Shown: positions 1-12,530, counted from the first letter of the stretch. The stretch is DNA of 64,000 bases from Sweltsa coloradensis (GCA_024449915.1 JAMZAV010000026.1:186001-250000); one strand, 5' to 3'. Notes: generated from the sequence alone by a model not told the origin. A program made the numbers and translations.

Positions 1-390
1 TCAATTTCAGAAATCGGTTGCACATTATTTTTTTAATGCAATAAATACATAAATAGGCTACCATTTATGTAATCTTTGATTCTTATATTTGCAGGTAACA
101 TTATGATGTAAATAATTTTATATCTTTCAACTTCATATCTCAATTTTCATTTGCATACTAATTTGGATATTAGGGCCCGAGGCAAACTGTCCAGATACCG
201 GTAGGCCTATGGCAATAAGGCCTATTAGCATTGATGTGTTTGGTAAGATAAAGATGAGCCCAAGCCTTGCACTTGTCCATACTTGCACCATGTATAAACC
301 AATACCTAATGCGGATTAGTTTTAATCAAACTTGAACTTGAATCTGAATCTGAGCTAAGCCTAGGGCCTGGCCCTAAGAACGCGGGTAAC

Positions 391-1157
391 CTCCAGACCT
401 AAGTTCGACGTCGACTTCTACAAGAAAGGTTTATTGGGTAAGGTCTATGAAAAATCCCACACACTAGGGCCTAGCCTAGGCTTATGCGCATAAAATCTTT
501 TATCGTGGAGTTGTAACTTCATTCTAAACACAAAGTTAAGGTAATAATCCACAATGCCCAATGATCTGTCAAAACAAAACAAAAACATAGCACATTCTGC
601 TACGGATAATATTACAGAGCGTGTTCGGAGCGCTCCAGATTATTTTTAAAACACACGCTAAGATATAAAATGGCGGTTTGTTTACATCAGGTGAGAAGAC
701 CCAGCTTACAGCAGCTTAGCATAAGTATCTAGTGGACCCTGCTCCAGACCTAAGCTCTACGTCGACTCATGCCTGGGGCGTAATCCCCAGGCTACGAGAA
801 CGCTTATTTATTGGGTAAGGTCTAGCCTAGGCCTTGGTCTATGAAAAATCCCACACAAAGTCTAGCTAGCCTAGACTTATGTACACACAATCTTTTATCG
901 TGGAGTTATAACTACAATCTAGCTAAATACAAAAGTAATAATGGTTATAACAATCAATGCCAAATCCTTGCTGTCCATGATCTGTCAAAACAAAACAAAA
1001 ACATAGCATATTCTGCTACGGATAATATTACAGAGCGTGTTCGGAGCGCTCCAGATTATTTTTAAAACACACGCTAAGATATAAAATGGCGGTTTGTTTA
1101 CATCAGGTGAGAAGACCCAGCTTACAGCAGCTTAGCATAAGTATCTAGTGGACCCTG
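391..1157. repeat. Tandem duplication, copies 391-741 and 742-1157
   Basis: Both copies start CTCCAGACCTAAG and end TATCTAGTGGACCCTG. The last 180 bp are nearly identical by eye (two differences noted), while the first parts differ by an insertion of about 65 bp. The 3' end, read inverted (CAGGGTCCACTAGATAC), equals the arm of the 55-bp inverted repeat at 2109-2163, so the unit is probably bounded by a transposon terminus. It contains AAAATGGCGG, a YY1-like word. Confidence 0.7.
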
Positions 1158-1158
1158 A

Positions 1159-1220
1159 CGCAAACTAAAACCTTTAAAAAGCTCATCCATCAACGCGGCG
1201 GGACTTTAGCGTTTTCCTAG
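1159..1220 (+). mobile_element. 3' end fragment of family A Helitron-like element
   Basis: CTCATCC, the AACGC...GCGTT hairpin and terminal CCTAG followed by T are all present; the 5' part is missing. It abuts the tandem duplication that ends at 1157. Confidence 0.7.
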
Positions 1221-1420
1221 TCTTAAACAATAAAACTATTTCAACTTTCAAATCCATTTTAAACACCACAGTAGTCATTATATTGCTCGCTTACAATAAA
1301 AGTTATTATGTTATCTAACCTTTGTAGCTTATATATTGTTCATTGTAGACATATCTGTACTTGTAAATAGTTCTATGTATTTTATATTTAATTTGCTGCA
1401 AATACAGACAAATTAATAAT

Positions 1421-2924
1421 TGGATGAGCGAAGCGAAGACTTCAATTTCACCGACCCCCCAAAAAATTTAGCTCAAGTGTTTTTTTTTTGTTTTTTGTTT
1501 TGTTTTTTTTTTTTTTTTTTCGTTTTTCCGTCTGTTTGTTCGCTCTCTACCGGGCAAACGGCATATGCGATCTTGATGAAAATTTGACACAACCTTCGTT
1601 TTCTCTGAACTTAGACTTGCCACGTTTTTGGGTACAATCGAAGAAATATTTCTCATGAATATCGTACTTTTACGATTTTTTTCGATTTTTAGTGCGATAT
1701 TTTCGTGACATTTGGGCCGATTCTGACCAAATGGGTGGGGCTACAACGTTCATATTTCACATGAACATTAAGGTCATGGTGATGTATTGCTTTCTGAAAG
1801 AAAAAAAATGAAAAATTTAGCCAGAATATATAGAAATAAAGCTTTTAATATAAGTTTTTTGATTTTTTGAACGATATTTTCGTGCCATTTGGGTCAATTC
1901 TGACCAAACGGGAGGGCTACAACGTTCATATTATACATGGACATTAAGGTTATGGTGATGTAGTACCTTTTGAAAGAAAAAGTTGAAAAAGTAGCCAGAA
2001 TCCATAGAAATAAAGCTTTTAATATAAGTTTTTTACGGTAAATAATACCAATTGGCTTGTTCACGCAAAGCTCCGCGCAGATCGCGCCACTGCACTAACC
2101 CCCAAAACCAGGGTCCACTTGATACTTATTCCGAGCTGCTTGTAAGGTATCTAGTGGACCCTGCCCTAAGACCGTGGCGGCGTTTGAAATAAACTATGTA
2201 TAGCAGGCTCTGCATTGTCAAAATCTGTATGCTTCCTCGATTGTTTGTTTACGTATTGTTTTACCTAGGCCTACTTGGAATAAGGCTACTAAGGACTAGG
2301 GCCTAGGCTTTTCTTCAGCATTAGATGTAGACCTAGGCATATAAATATCATGGTATTATAAATTATCAAGTATAGGCCTAGGCCCTACTTGCATACGCCT
2401 CAGCAAAGCCTAGGGCTTAGGCCAAGCCAGTGTTGATTTGTTGACATGAGAGAGGTTACGTAGGCAGGAGGCCGAATAAAGACACATGTCAGTATATTAA
2501 GTGTGGTTGTATTTATTTGTAGTAATAAACACGACAGTATGCCCTCCTTTCTCCTTACACGAATACACACAGCAATTTGGGCATTTTGCTTTCAACATAA
2601 AACTATGCAAACTGACAGCAATAACAGTAGGCTGCTGACAGCTATGAGCAGCCATGACACCCGAAAGTTGAGCTACCACCGCCGTCTACATCCGCCTTTA
2701 CAGGCATCCAGACGGCGGTGGGGGGTTAGTACAATAGCGCAGCGTGGTGAGTAAAAGTCGCAGTGAACAAGCCAATTGACAAGAAACAAAAGAAACTTGA
2801 CAACATTCACCTACAATGCGTAGGCAGCAAAACAAAGCACTTGCAAAAGTAAAGATATCCCACGCAAACTAAAAACTTTAAAAAGCTCATCCATCAACGC
2901 GTCGGGACTTTAGCGTTTTCCTAG
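1421..2924 (+). mobile_element. Family A Helitron-like element (HINE), interrupted by a 720-bp transposon
   Basis: It begins TGGATGAGCGAAGCG and ends AGCGTTTTCCTAG, with T immediately before and after. The 5' word GGATGAG recurs inverted (CTCATCC) just ahead of the 3' hairpin AACGC...GCGTT. Without the insert at 2054-2773 and one AATT copy it is about 780 bp, the size of the intact copies at 6456 and 7625. A central poly-T/TG tract and two diverged internal repeats (about 175 bp each, with AAAGCTTTTAATATAAGTTTTT) are visible. There is no coding capacity, so it is non-autonomous and would need helicase/Rep supplied elsewhere. Confidence 0.75.
2054..2773. mobile_element. 720-bp TIR transposon with 4-bp AATT target duplication
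   Basis: It is flanked by AATT at 2050-2053 and 2774-2777. Removing the insert and one AATT restores the sequence of the uninterrupted family A copies (ATACCAATTGACAAG). Both ends read GGCTTGTTCAC inward, and a second conserved block (GCGC.A.TG.ACTAACCCCC) lies about 35-45 bases inside each end. No transposase is visible. Four-base duplications occur in several superfamilies (piggyBac, Chapaev, Sola); the termini were not matched to one. It carries a 55-bp CAGGGTCCAC inverted repeat (2109-2163), and the start of its next part resembles the repeat at 369. Confidence 0.7.
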
Positions 2925-3076
2925 TAATAACAATTAACAAGTGACAATAGAAACTTAACAACACTCACCTACAATGCATTCAAATAGCACTTGAAAAGGA
3001 AAAGTGGTCCTACGCAAGCTAAAAACTTACTAAAACGCTCACCAAACAACGCGGCGGGACTTAAGCGTTTTCCTAG
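2925..3076 (+). mobile_element. Second family A 3' end directly after the first
   Basis: It repeats the last about 140 bp of family A (CACTCACCTACAATGC... to GCGTTTTCCTAG, followed by T) immediately downstream of the complete element ending at 2924. This gives two consecutive 3' termini. Such arrangements are known for Helitron-type elements when the first terminator is bypassed, or they arise from tandem insertion. Confidence 0.65.
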
Positions 3077-3540
3077 TAATTCCTATCAGCATTCTCCAGA
3101 GCCGGCGGCAATACACCCACATGGCCAGCGAGCCTACTAGTGCCGCTCTACATCCAACCCCACAGTGCTCGACTCGACTGTTTATTTCCTCGTACGCGTA
3201 GTTTTAATCCTGAAAATATTTATAGCTCAGACTTATTAGAGGGTAAATGGCGAAATAAAACTTCTCTAAATTATATGAGAATTTCTGAAATAGTTCACGT
3301 TGGAAAATAACCACATTTCTCCGTGTTTTGCATTCTTTCGTCTCACTAGTGGTTGAAGTGGGTTCGTGCTGCTAGCGTTATAGTGACACTCGACTTACCA
3401 CACGCATCATCATTTTATATTTCAACTCACTATAGAAAGCGACTCTAAATAATTATGTGATTACATTTTGATACGTATTTACAGGAATTACAACGTCACG
3501 GTCGTGTGTCGTTTAGGTGCATCTATTGTGTATAAACGTA

Positions 3541-3965
3541 GTGTGGCTCGTTGGTCTTGTGGTTGGCGTATCTTCTTCCGATGCAGAAGGTCCAGGGTTC
3601 GATTCCCGCTAAAGTCAGAAGGGTTTCAACTTCTGATTTGGACTCCGAAAAGTCCGTCAGTTCTTGTCTTAGGAGTTTGTAATAAACGGTGCCGTCCTAG
3701 CAACGAGGCACATAATAAATTCAGATTTGTTCTGAATCGCCCTTGTTGATTCTGGCGTTGATCTGCGGGTGTTCACACTGTCCATACCACTGATTGCTAT
3801 ATTTCATATTAAAAATATCGATCTTTGGTTGGCTATCGCTCACTCGTCGATTGCGTCGGGGCCTACAGGGTTGGCTTGGTCGCTTTGATTTATTGTCCCC
3901 CACTGAAAATCAGTTATATAACTGAGTGGGTCGACTCTAAATACAATTTATTTATTATTTTATTT
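3541..3965 (+). mobile_element. SINE with tRNA-like head and palindromic tail (SINE2)
   Basis: The head has an A-box-like TGGTCTTGTGGTTGGCG and a perfect B box, GGTTCGATTCC, at about 3597-3607. The body (GTCCGTCAGTTCTTG, then GCAACGAGGCACATAATAAA) is shared with copies at 4085-4475 (minus) and 32745-32960 (minus). The tail at 3898-3930 is a nested palindrome (CCCACT...AGTGGG around CAGTTATATAACTG) followed by (ATTT)n. RNA polymerase III transcription is inferred from the boxes. Confidence 0.65.
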
Positions 3966-4084
3966 ATTATTGTGATTATTTACATACCGTTAGTTTATCA
4001 CTAAGTAGGCCCCCGTCTTGGACCTCTGCTGTAGGTTTATAATTGGTCGTTTTCGTCTCTTAAGGATTATTTTGAGTTCATTTG

Positions 4085-4475
4085 AGGGATTTTTCTCGAT
4101 ACGATCATAAAAATAAATAAAATAAAATGTTTCCTGTCTAGAGTGTACCCACTGAGTCACATAACTGATTTTCAATGGGGCACTTTAAATTAATAGCCAG
4201 GAAAACTTTCACTTGCTTTCGACACCATCGACGAGATCCCGCAGACGGCGTCAGAATCAACAAGGCTAATTCTGAATTTATTATCTGCCTCGTTGCTAGT
4301 ACGGATCCAAAGTCACCGTGTACACATTCCTAAGCCAAAAACTGGAGGACATATGTCTAGAAATTACAATGTACGAAAAACCTCAGGAAAATGTTTGATC
4401 AGGTTTGCCGGTGGCGGGAATCGAACCGGCGACCTCTTGGATTCCACCCTCGCGTGTTATGCGTGAGCTACTTCT
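4085..4475 (-). mobile_element. SINE2 copy, opposite orientation
   Basis: From the right it has a tRNA-like head (B box as GGAATCGAACC on the plus strand near 4417), the CTCGTTGCTAGTACG / GTCACCGTGTACAC body, and the palindromic tail with ACTGAGTCACATAACTGA. It forms an inverted pair with the copy at 3541, about 120 bp apart. Confidence 0.6.
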
Positions 4476-5599
4476 ATCGGTTACTAATATGTTTGATCTT
4501 TCCCTAGTGTTTCCCTAGTTCTTGTAGTTTTTCCCTAGTGTGTTCAATACCATGACTCACGTAGCGGTATCACCCCTTATCATTCACTGTCTTAATCGAT
4601 GCTGACGTTAAATAATAGACGGTAGCCAGACACCAATCAATCAATCAATCAGTCTAAGGCTTGCATCTCGCTCATCTACAGACTCGCAATGGACAAGTTG
4701 ATGGGGAATGGGAGGGGGGGGAGGGGGGTAACAAATGCCGCAATTATCCAGAGATAAACCCACAATGCATCACGGATTCGATTCGTTTCAGCCCGCTTTA
4801 GAAAACAACTCACAATATGTCATTACATTTTGTTACGTAATGACAGGAATTATATCAACACGGGGCGTTTTCTCTGTTCGTAATAAACACAATCCACGTT
4901 ACGTAAATATTGAATAATAGGAAAAGACAAACAAGATATTTTATAAAATGTGTTGTGTCAGAGCACAACGTTTGACGTAATATTCTTTCTGCGAATCAAT
5001 TAATCATTGTCTTGAGACTCGACTCGAGCACAGAGGTAAATAAACTTCGTTTCGCTGTGTTTGTCAATTTCACAATGTTATTTGTTTCTCCCAGAACTCT
5101 CTTTTATATCTGATTCGAGATTTTAATAAAAAAAAATACTTAATAAGTATCTCACAATTTCATAACCGGGAAACACTCCCTGAGGTGTATTTGTTCTTTT
5201 CGGTCGGGGTAGATATTGTAATTTCTAGATTGTATTAAAAATAACCTTAGTAAGTATATTTTTGTTTCTTTACCAAACACCATAGAAGTGAAACAAACTA
5301 AATATGTGTGGAAATAATTTTAATATAAATCTATAAACCGGTCGTTGCTCGTTCTGAATGCAATACTGGTGAAATATTTACCCGGCGTTGGGTAATTGTG
5401 TGATCAAGGATTGTGCTAACCAGTAAGCGTATAATCACGCAGGTGTAATTAGTTGTTTGTGCTATATACTCACCATGTAAACTATATAAATGAACAAAAC
5501 TGCAGCAGCTATATACAAACAGACAAATTGTTAACCGAACTGGATAATAACAATAATCATTGTATGCACACTTTTTTGTGTTTTTCTGGTGGCATGTCC

Positions 5600-5900
5600 A
5601 TAACATTATTCCCAGTCCAAATGGCTTAGAGGCAGTACGGCTGTTGACAGCAGATTATGCCCGATCACATAGTCGGGCAACCCCAACAAAGCTAGGTTCT
5701 GGTTTCAGAGCTGTGACATTTATTCAGTCATTATGCTACGCACTGTCAGAGCGCGAGACTCTGAATCGGGCGGTCGCTGGTTCAACACCCTCCAATGAAA
5801 GTTATTAATACAAGGGAATGCGTCCTCTTAAAAAGTCCTTGGTCATTCCCTTGAACAATTACCCTACCTCCCTTTACCAAGTAAGTCAGCTGAAGAAGCT
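5600..5900 (+). mobile_element. tRNA-derived SINE, diverged relative of SINE1
   Basis: A tRNA-like head (GACTCTGAATCGGGCGGTCG, then GGTTCAACACC) is followed by a body with AAGGGAATGCGTCCTCTTAA and CAGCTGAAGAAGCTC. This parallels the SINE1 body order (GGGATTGAGTCCTCTTAAAC, then CACCTGAAGAGG). Confidence 0.45.
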
Positions 5901-6455
5901 CATTTTACGTGGCTCCAAATTTCTCAGCCAGTTGTTTTTAAATATATTTGTAATGTTACATAATTGTGTAAAAAATAATTAAGAAGACATCTATTATAGG
6001 CTGGCACCTTTCCATCAATTAAGTATAGAAAATAAACAAAAACAAATTAAATTTTCAAGAGTTCAAGAATCTGTCAAAATGGTCAAAAACACCCAAATAA
6101 CTTAGCATTTCCTACTGATCTATAATAAATATTAAAAATCTGATATGATAGGAGAATGTAGATGTTCTTCATTATGCCAAGTTTTATTCAGGTGTAATGA
6201 TTTATGGCTGCAGGACAAAGAATTCGACGAACATCAAATCACTCCACCTTATGAATACTCTCTATGGGTAGATCTCCCACGAGCAAAAGTTAAAACATCC
6301 GCATTGTTGCGTTCTCAAGTAGAAAACTATATTTATTAATTGAATTACTTAATTACAAGGCAAGAGGATCAGAAGAAAACTCATTATTTCGAAAAGTGTA
6401 AACTCAATGTCCAAATAGTACCATACTTATCCAACACTATAATTAAATTTATTAA

Positions 6456-7234
6456 CTAGGAAAACGCTAAAGTCCCGCCGCGCTTGATGGATGAGCTTTT
6501 TGAAGTTTTTAATTTGCGTGGGATATATCTTTACTTTTGCAAGTGCTTTGTTTTGCTGCCTGGTAGGTGATTGTTGTCAAGTTTCTATTGTTTCTTGTCA
6601 ATTGGTATTATTTACCGTAAAAAACTTATATTAAAAGCTTTCTTTCTATGGATTCTGGCTAACTTTTTCAACTTTTTATTTCAAAAGATACTTCATCACC
6701 ATAACCTTAATGTCCATGTATAATATGAACGTTGTAGCCCAACCCGTTTGGTCAGAATCGGCCCAAATGGCACGAAAATATCGCACAAAAAATAAAAAAA
6801 CTTATATTAAAAGCTTTATTTCTATGGATTCTGGCTAACTTTTTCAACTTTTTATTTCAAAAGATACTACATCACCATAACCTTAATGTACATGTGAAAT
6901 ATGAACGTTGTAGCCCCACCCGTTTGGTCAGAATCGGCCAAAATGTCACGAAAATATCGCACTAAAAATCGAAAAAAATCGTGAAAGTACGATATTCATG
7001 AGAAATATTTCTTCGATTGTACCCAAAAACGTAGCAAGTCTAAGTTCAGAGATTTCGAAGGTCCTGTCAAATTTTCATCAAGATCGCATATGCCGTTTGC
7101 CCGGTAGAGAGCGAACAAACAGACAAAAATACAAAAAAAAAAAAAAAAAAAAAAAAAAACACCCGAGCAAAATTTTTGGGGGTCAGTGAAATTGAAGTCT
7201 TCGCTCCACTCGCTTCGCTCGCTACGCTCATCCA
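6456..7234 (-). mobile_element. Complete family A Helitron-like element
   Basis: Read on the minus strand it starts TGGATGAGCG and ends GCGTTTTCCTAG, flanked by T on both sides, 779 bp. It contains a poly-A/T tract (7132-7159) near the 5' end and two internal direct repeats of about 175-178 bp (roughly 6618-6795 and 6795-6965). The subterminal CTCATCC and the AACGC/GCGTT hairpin are intact. Confidence 0.8.
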
Positions 7235-7624
7235 ATAATTTTTCTGAAAGCAATTATGTCCAATAAACACTTATTTAAAGAATGAATTCTACTAGTTTCT
7301 TTTTAAGATTATTGTGAGTATAGTTGTTGAATATTTGCTCTACTTAAAGTGCAATAAACGTGAATGTTCGTTGAGATTGATCGGGGTTGAAAGGCACGGT
7401 AATGCCTTGGTTGGTGGTAGTTCTGAATTACTGTAATGAGGCTATTCAAGACGGGGTAGTTAAATCTTACTTCGAGCAACAAGTCACTCAATACAAGTGA
7501 ACAGGAAGTGTCAGTAACAAACAACCTTGTGGCACTAGATCAAACTAAACCGTTGGTTGCGCATTCAAGAGCACTGTTTCTCTGCAAACATGATTCTTTT
7601 GTTCATATCAACACATTTCACTAA

Positions 7625-8406
7625 CTAGGAAAACGCTTAAGTCCCACCGCGTTGATGGATGAGCTTTTTAAAGTTTTTAGTTTGCGTGGGAAATATCTTT
7701 ACTTTGCAAGTGCTTTGTTTTGCTGCCTACGCATTGTAGGTGAATGTTGTCAAGTTTCTTTTGTTTCTTGTCAATTGGTATTATTTACCGTAAAAACTAA
7801 TATTAAAAGCTTTATTTCTATAGATTCTGGCTAACTTTTTCAACTTTTTCTTTAAAAAGGTACTACATTACCATAACCTTAATGTCCATGTATAATATGA
7901 ACGTTGTAGCCCCACCCGTTTGGACAGAATTGGCCCAAATGGCACGAAAATATCGCACAAAAAATCAAAAAACTTATATTAAAAGCTTTATTTCTATAGA
8001 TTCTGGCTAACTTTTTCAACGTTTTCTTTTAAAAAGCAATACATCACCATTACCTTAATGTCCATGTGAAATATGAACGTTGTTGCCCCACCCGTTTGGT
8101 CAGAATCGGCCCAAATGTCACGAAAATATCGCACTAAAAATCGAAAAAAATCGTAAAAGTACGATATTCATGAGAAATATTTCTTCGATTGTACCCAAAA
8201 ACGTAGCAAGTCTAAGTTCAGAGATTTCGAAGGTCCTGTCAAATTTTCATCAAGATCGCATATGCCGTTTGCCCGGTTGAGAGCGAACAAACAGACAAAA
8301 ATACAAACAAAAAAAAACAAAAAAAAAAAAAAAAAAAAAAAAAAAAACACCCGAGCTAAATTTTTTGGGGGGTCGGTGAAATTGAAGTCTTCGCTTCGCT
8401 CATCCA
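7625..8406 (-). mobile_element. Complete family A Helitron-like element
   Basis: Same termini as the 6456 copy (start TGGATGAGCGAAGCG, end TTTTCCTAG, T on either side), 782 bp, with the same two internal repeats and a 5'-proximal A-tract. It lies about 390 bp from the previous copy in the same orientation, which suggests local insertion or segmental duplication. Confidence 0.8.
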
Positions 8407-8659
8407 ATTACTAACTGAATATATAATCTTAACAAAAAGAACTTCAAAGTTTAACATTGTTTAAAAGCTTTTGAGCATGAAAAATAATTAATAATTACAT
8501 ATTTATAATGATGATGACACTTATTAAAAAACACCGTTTATATCAACAGCTGATGTAATTATTTGAATTTATTTAAGCATTAAAAATTAATTAATACAAT
8601 CCATGAACGTAAAAATTAACAAGCATTTTTTGACCTTATAATATACATTTTTATTGTAA

Positions 8660-9406
8660 CTAGTAAAAACGCTAAAGTCCCGCCGCGTTGATGGATGAGT
8701 TTTTTAAAGTTTTTAGTTTGCGTCGGATATCTTTACTTTTGCAAGTGCTTTGTTTTGCTACCTACGCATTGTAAGTGATTGTTGTCAAATTTATTTTGTT
8801 ACCTGTCAATTGGTATTATTTACAGTAAAAACTTATATTAAAAGCTTTATTTCTATTGATTCTGGCTAATTTTTATAACTTTTTCTTTTAAAAGGTACTA
8901 CATCACCATAACCTTAATGTCCATGTATAATATGAACGTTGAAGGCCCACCCGTTTGGTCAGAATTGGCCCAAATGGCACGAAAATATCGCACTAAAAGT
9001 CAAAAAACTTATATTAAAAGCTTTATTTCTATAGATTCTGACTAACTTTTCCAACTTTTTCTTTCAGAAAGCAATACATCACCATTACCTTAATGTCCAT
9101 GTGAAATATGAACGTTGTAGCCCTACCCGTTTGGTCAGAATCGGCCCAAATGTCTCGAAAATATCGCACTAAAAATCGGAAAAAATCGTAAAAGTGCGAT
9201 ATTCATGAGAAATATTTCTTCGATTGTACCCAAAAACGTGGCACGTCTAAGTTCAGAGATTTCGAAGGTCCCCTTCAATTTTCATCAAGATCGCATAATT
9301 ATGCCGTTTGCCCGGAATCGTGCGAACAAACAGACAAAAAAAAAAAACAACCGAGCTAAATTTTTTGGGGGGTCAGTGAAATTGAAGTCTTCGCTTCGCT
9401 CATCCA
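8660..9406 (-). mobile_element. Complete family A Helitron-like element with altered 3' terminus
   Basis: 747 bp. The 5' end TGGATGAGCGAAGCG is intact; the 3' end reads GCGTTTTTACTAG instead of GCGTTTTCCTAG. T flanks are present. It is the third copy in tandem orientation within 3 kb, with unrelated DNA between copies. Confidence 0.75.
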
Positions 9407-10616
9407 ATAATTCACGTATTTATCTTTGCCAAAATTTCTTATCTAAATTTAGTTATTTCTGAAATAATGTTATATTTAAATTATGAAATTAAGTTTCAGC
9501 AATAATATTTGTCTTTTTAAATCTTATTAATTAAAGAATAAGATATGTTTTAGAAACCTATTATTAATCATATTTAATCATACTTGTGGAGTGTACATGG
9601 TACATTTAGGAACTAACAAATACAATTACAATACAAAAACATACAGATTATTTAGATGCTGTTTCAAACATCTTTTGAAGAATGTCAACGTTAAGAGCTA
9701 TTGTTTATTATAGCTAGAACCATCTTGATAAAGTCTTTACCACTTAAGTCGTCTCCACAGTGCCAGCTCATTGTCCCGAATAAAACAAATTATATTTCCA
9801 AGTAACTTTACTTTTAATATCCCACGCTTCTTCGTGTAATGTTTCATTCTCTTCTCACAGAAGTTCATGATCGCTCGCGCGTGTTTGAAATAACGTCTGG
9901 CTATGATGTTGTCTAGTTTAAACTAAATTAATGCCTTTGTTCTGACTGTAAAGTTGAAATTTAATTACTCTAAAGCCCGAAGCGTAATTACATATTTATC
10001 TCGAGACAGTTGAAGAGTGCACAATTAATTGTGTACATGTTGGCAAGAGGAGTTATCCCTGCTTGGAGTTCTGTGCAAGGTTGCTGAGAAAGAAACTAGA
10101 TGACTCACTTTTCTCTGGAGGACTTAATTACAAACCGTTGAGGAAGAACAAAGTAAAAAGAAACGAAGAGCTTAAAAGAAATGTGAAAGAAAGAAGAACT
10201 AGAAATAGGAGAAACATTAAAAAACACATACACTCACTGCTGTAACAGAATCTGATGGTTATGATTATTTAGTTGTCCTTTGTAAATCAGATTTTTAACT
10301 GAATAAGATAAACGTTAAAGAAGGAATGAAAGATGAAATAAATATCTCAATCAATAAACACATAAATAAATAAGTAATCATAAAACGTAAATGTTGTTTC
10401 ACCTCGAATCTCTTACTGAGAACAAATTAATGTGTCTGAAAAGAATATCTTCAAATTTAAATCTAATTAGAGCGAAATTATATTCCATGAATCGCAGAAA
10501 TCGGCAATACATTTTTATTTTTTAGTTGTTTCAGGCTATTATATATTGAAAAAATATGCATTTAATCACCTTAGTTAATTTTGAAATAACAATAAATGAT
10601 TAAGTAATCATCATCA
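9407..10616. other. AT-rich intergenic stretch
   Basis: No gene or tRNA was recognised. At 10272-10330 there is a repeat tail of the AAATCAG...AACTGA type followed by AGATAAACGTTAAAG, related to tails at 22283 and 31977. Confidence 0.5.
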
Positions 10617-10890
10617 TCTTTTAATGGCTTCAAAAAATATTTATAATTTTGTTAGTCTCCATGATTCTTTTCTTTTCTTCGTAGCTCTTATATCCGACCT
10701 TCTTTGCTATCTCTTCAACATATTATTCCTCTCTTGGTCTAACGCTTTTTCATTCTCCTTCCACTTCTCCTTCAATTATATTTTTAATATGCCTTCATGC
10801 CTCTTAATGTGCCTTATAATAAGCTTCCCTTTCTTTTCATTAAACTCCTCCATAAATCTTTCTTTCGTTTTCTATTTTAAAGGACCCCTC
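10617..10890 (-). pseudogene. C-terminal fragment of a non-LTR retrotransposon ORF2
   Basis: The minus strand translates, with frameshifts, to a pattern typical of the C-terminal end of LINE proteins: a HIKRHEGILKNIIEGEVEG-like stretch, a RPREEYN segment, and IAKKVGYKSYEEKKR. It ends in a short GATGAT run (plus strand ATCATCATCATC at 10608-10618), as many LINE 3' ends do. It is severely broken by stops and shifts and is not active. The clade is not assigned. Confidence 0.55.
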
Positions 10891-11059
10891 ATTTGTGGCT
10901 TTATCTGCCTTAAGGATCCTCAGCATGCTCTGCATCTAGTGCCTCAATTTATTCTTGCCATGTTGTTCACGGTTCGCAACGACGATTCTCAACGCTCTTT
11001 GAAACATAATTATCAGTCAGGAAGTTTTGGTGAGAATGTCCAAAGCCTTTTTAATTGAA

Positions 11060-12425
11060 CTCTATCTCACATTTGCCTTTAGACCCTGTAAACCGAAAAA
11101 CCTCATGCTAGCATTGCCGATACCTGGAATTGAAGGTACATTGAAAGTATTTGATTCTAATATCTGTGTTTTAATGGTGGACAATTATTCACGTATTTAT
11201 ATTAATAATCTTATAAATTTAGGGTACAGATATTTCATCCTTGTATCGCGAGTTTTACTGTAGAGCATTCATTATTGAGGTAATAGTTGAGCTACATTGG
11301 TATTCTATGAGTTGGACAACACATCTCTGGCTGATATTCTTTAATATTGGATGAGTACTGTTGTTATATACTAGCTCCAATCAAAGAATGTAGATCCTCT
11401 CGTCACAAGTGGTACTGGTGGGGGTAGTATGAATGCGCGGTAAATGGAATGTCGCCTTATTGTATGAAAGAGAAATGTGTGTTGCCAACACAAGGAAGAT
11501 TTATCTGTGCTAGATTCACGCTGATTTCTCGCACACACTTTATGTTGGGAAAAGAACTTCGAGCTATCTGCATTCTTTCGTTGGAACCACTATAGCGTCA
11601 CTGGATAGCCCTGGCTAATATCCGTCCCCAAGCCAATGTTAGAAAACAATGAAGTTTCACTTCTGATTCACATTATAAAGAACAATGGATCCTTTGTGCA
11701 AGGGGCCCCTAGCATTAAGCTCTCGGGGTGTTGCTAGTTCCCAATAGGAACTCTACCTTTCTATCGTGGCGCGGATTGCAACGGTAGAGTTACCGAATTT
11801 CACTTTTTGCACGTTCATCCTATGTTGCCCATGTTATTTGTCAAAAAACATATTCTGTCAAAAAAATCTTACTCAGGAACGATTAAAGATAATGCGCTAC
11901 TTACTATACACGAGGTTCTTAAGGTTAGATCTGTGCTTGCATTGAGAGGATGACTTATAAACAATGCATTTATAAAAATTACAACGGACATGCGTAAAAT
12001 ATGGTCAAAATGAACTTTTGTAAAAAGCCGCCTGAAAACAGATTTAAAGGCACTGAAAATTGAATAGCATAGGAGTAGTTTTTCTTTACAATTCAGAATT
12101 TACTTGACTCATCTGGCTCTATTAGCTACGATCAGACAGTTTTCTGTGAGCTATGTTTAGTGCTCAATTCTGGACGGGAAGTGCCCTCTTAAAAGTTTTT
12201 CGAATCGTTGAGTCTGGAGTAAAATTAAGGCCTGTGTACATCGTTGTTAGTCGGATAGGTTAACTTATACATCATTCCAGGGAGGCTAAACTTATTTATA
12301 AAACCATTGACGATCAGTTTGGGCACCCCAAGTGCCAAGCTGATTTTCGATGTTATTTTTTAAAATTTTATTGGACATAATATTGTGCATTTCATATTAT
12401 ACAACAATTTTTACAACAATTATAC
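11060..12425. other. Intergenic, no gene recognised
   Basis: Single-copy-looking AT-rich DNA. The word TCTGCATTCTTTCG at 11567-11580 recurs at 38980 (see findings). No open frame has protein-like composition. Confidence 0.45.
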
Positions 12426-12530
12426 AAGAAGAAGAAGAAGAAGAAGAAGAAGAAGAAGAAGAAGAAGAAGAAGAAGAAGAAGAAGAAGAAGAAGAAGAAG
12501 AAGAAGAAGAAGAAGAAGAAGAAGAAGAAA
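12426..12530. repeat. (GAA)n trinucleotide repeat, about 35 uninterrupted units
   Basis: A pure purine GAA/TTC tract of about 105 bp. It creates artificial poly-Glu and poly-Ser frames. Tracts of this kind can form triplex (H-DNA). Confidence 0.97.

Noticed and set aside
10624..11058. 144-codon plus-strand frame rich in Phe, Leu and Ser
   Set aside because: It is the reverse complement of a degraded LINE C-terminal region; the hydrophobic look comes from antisense purine-rich codons.
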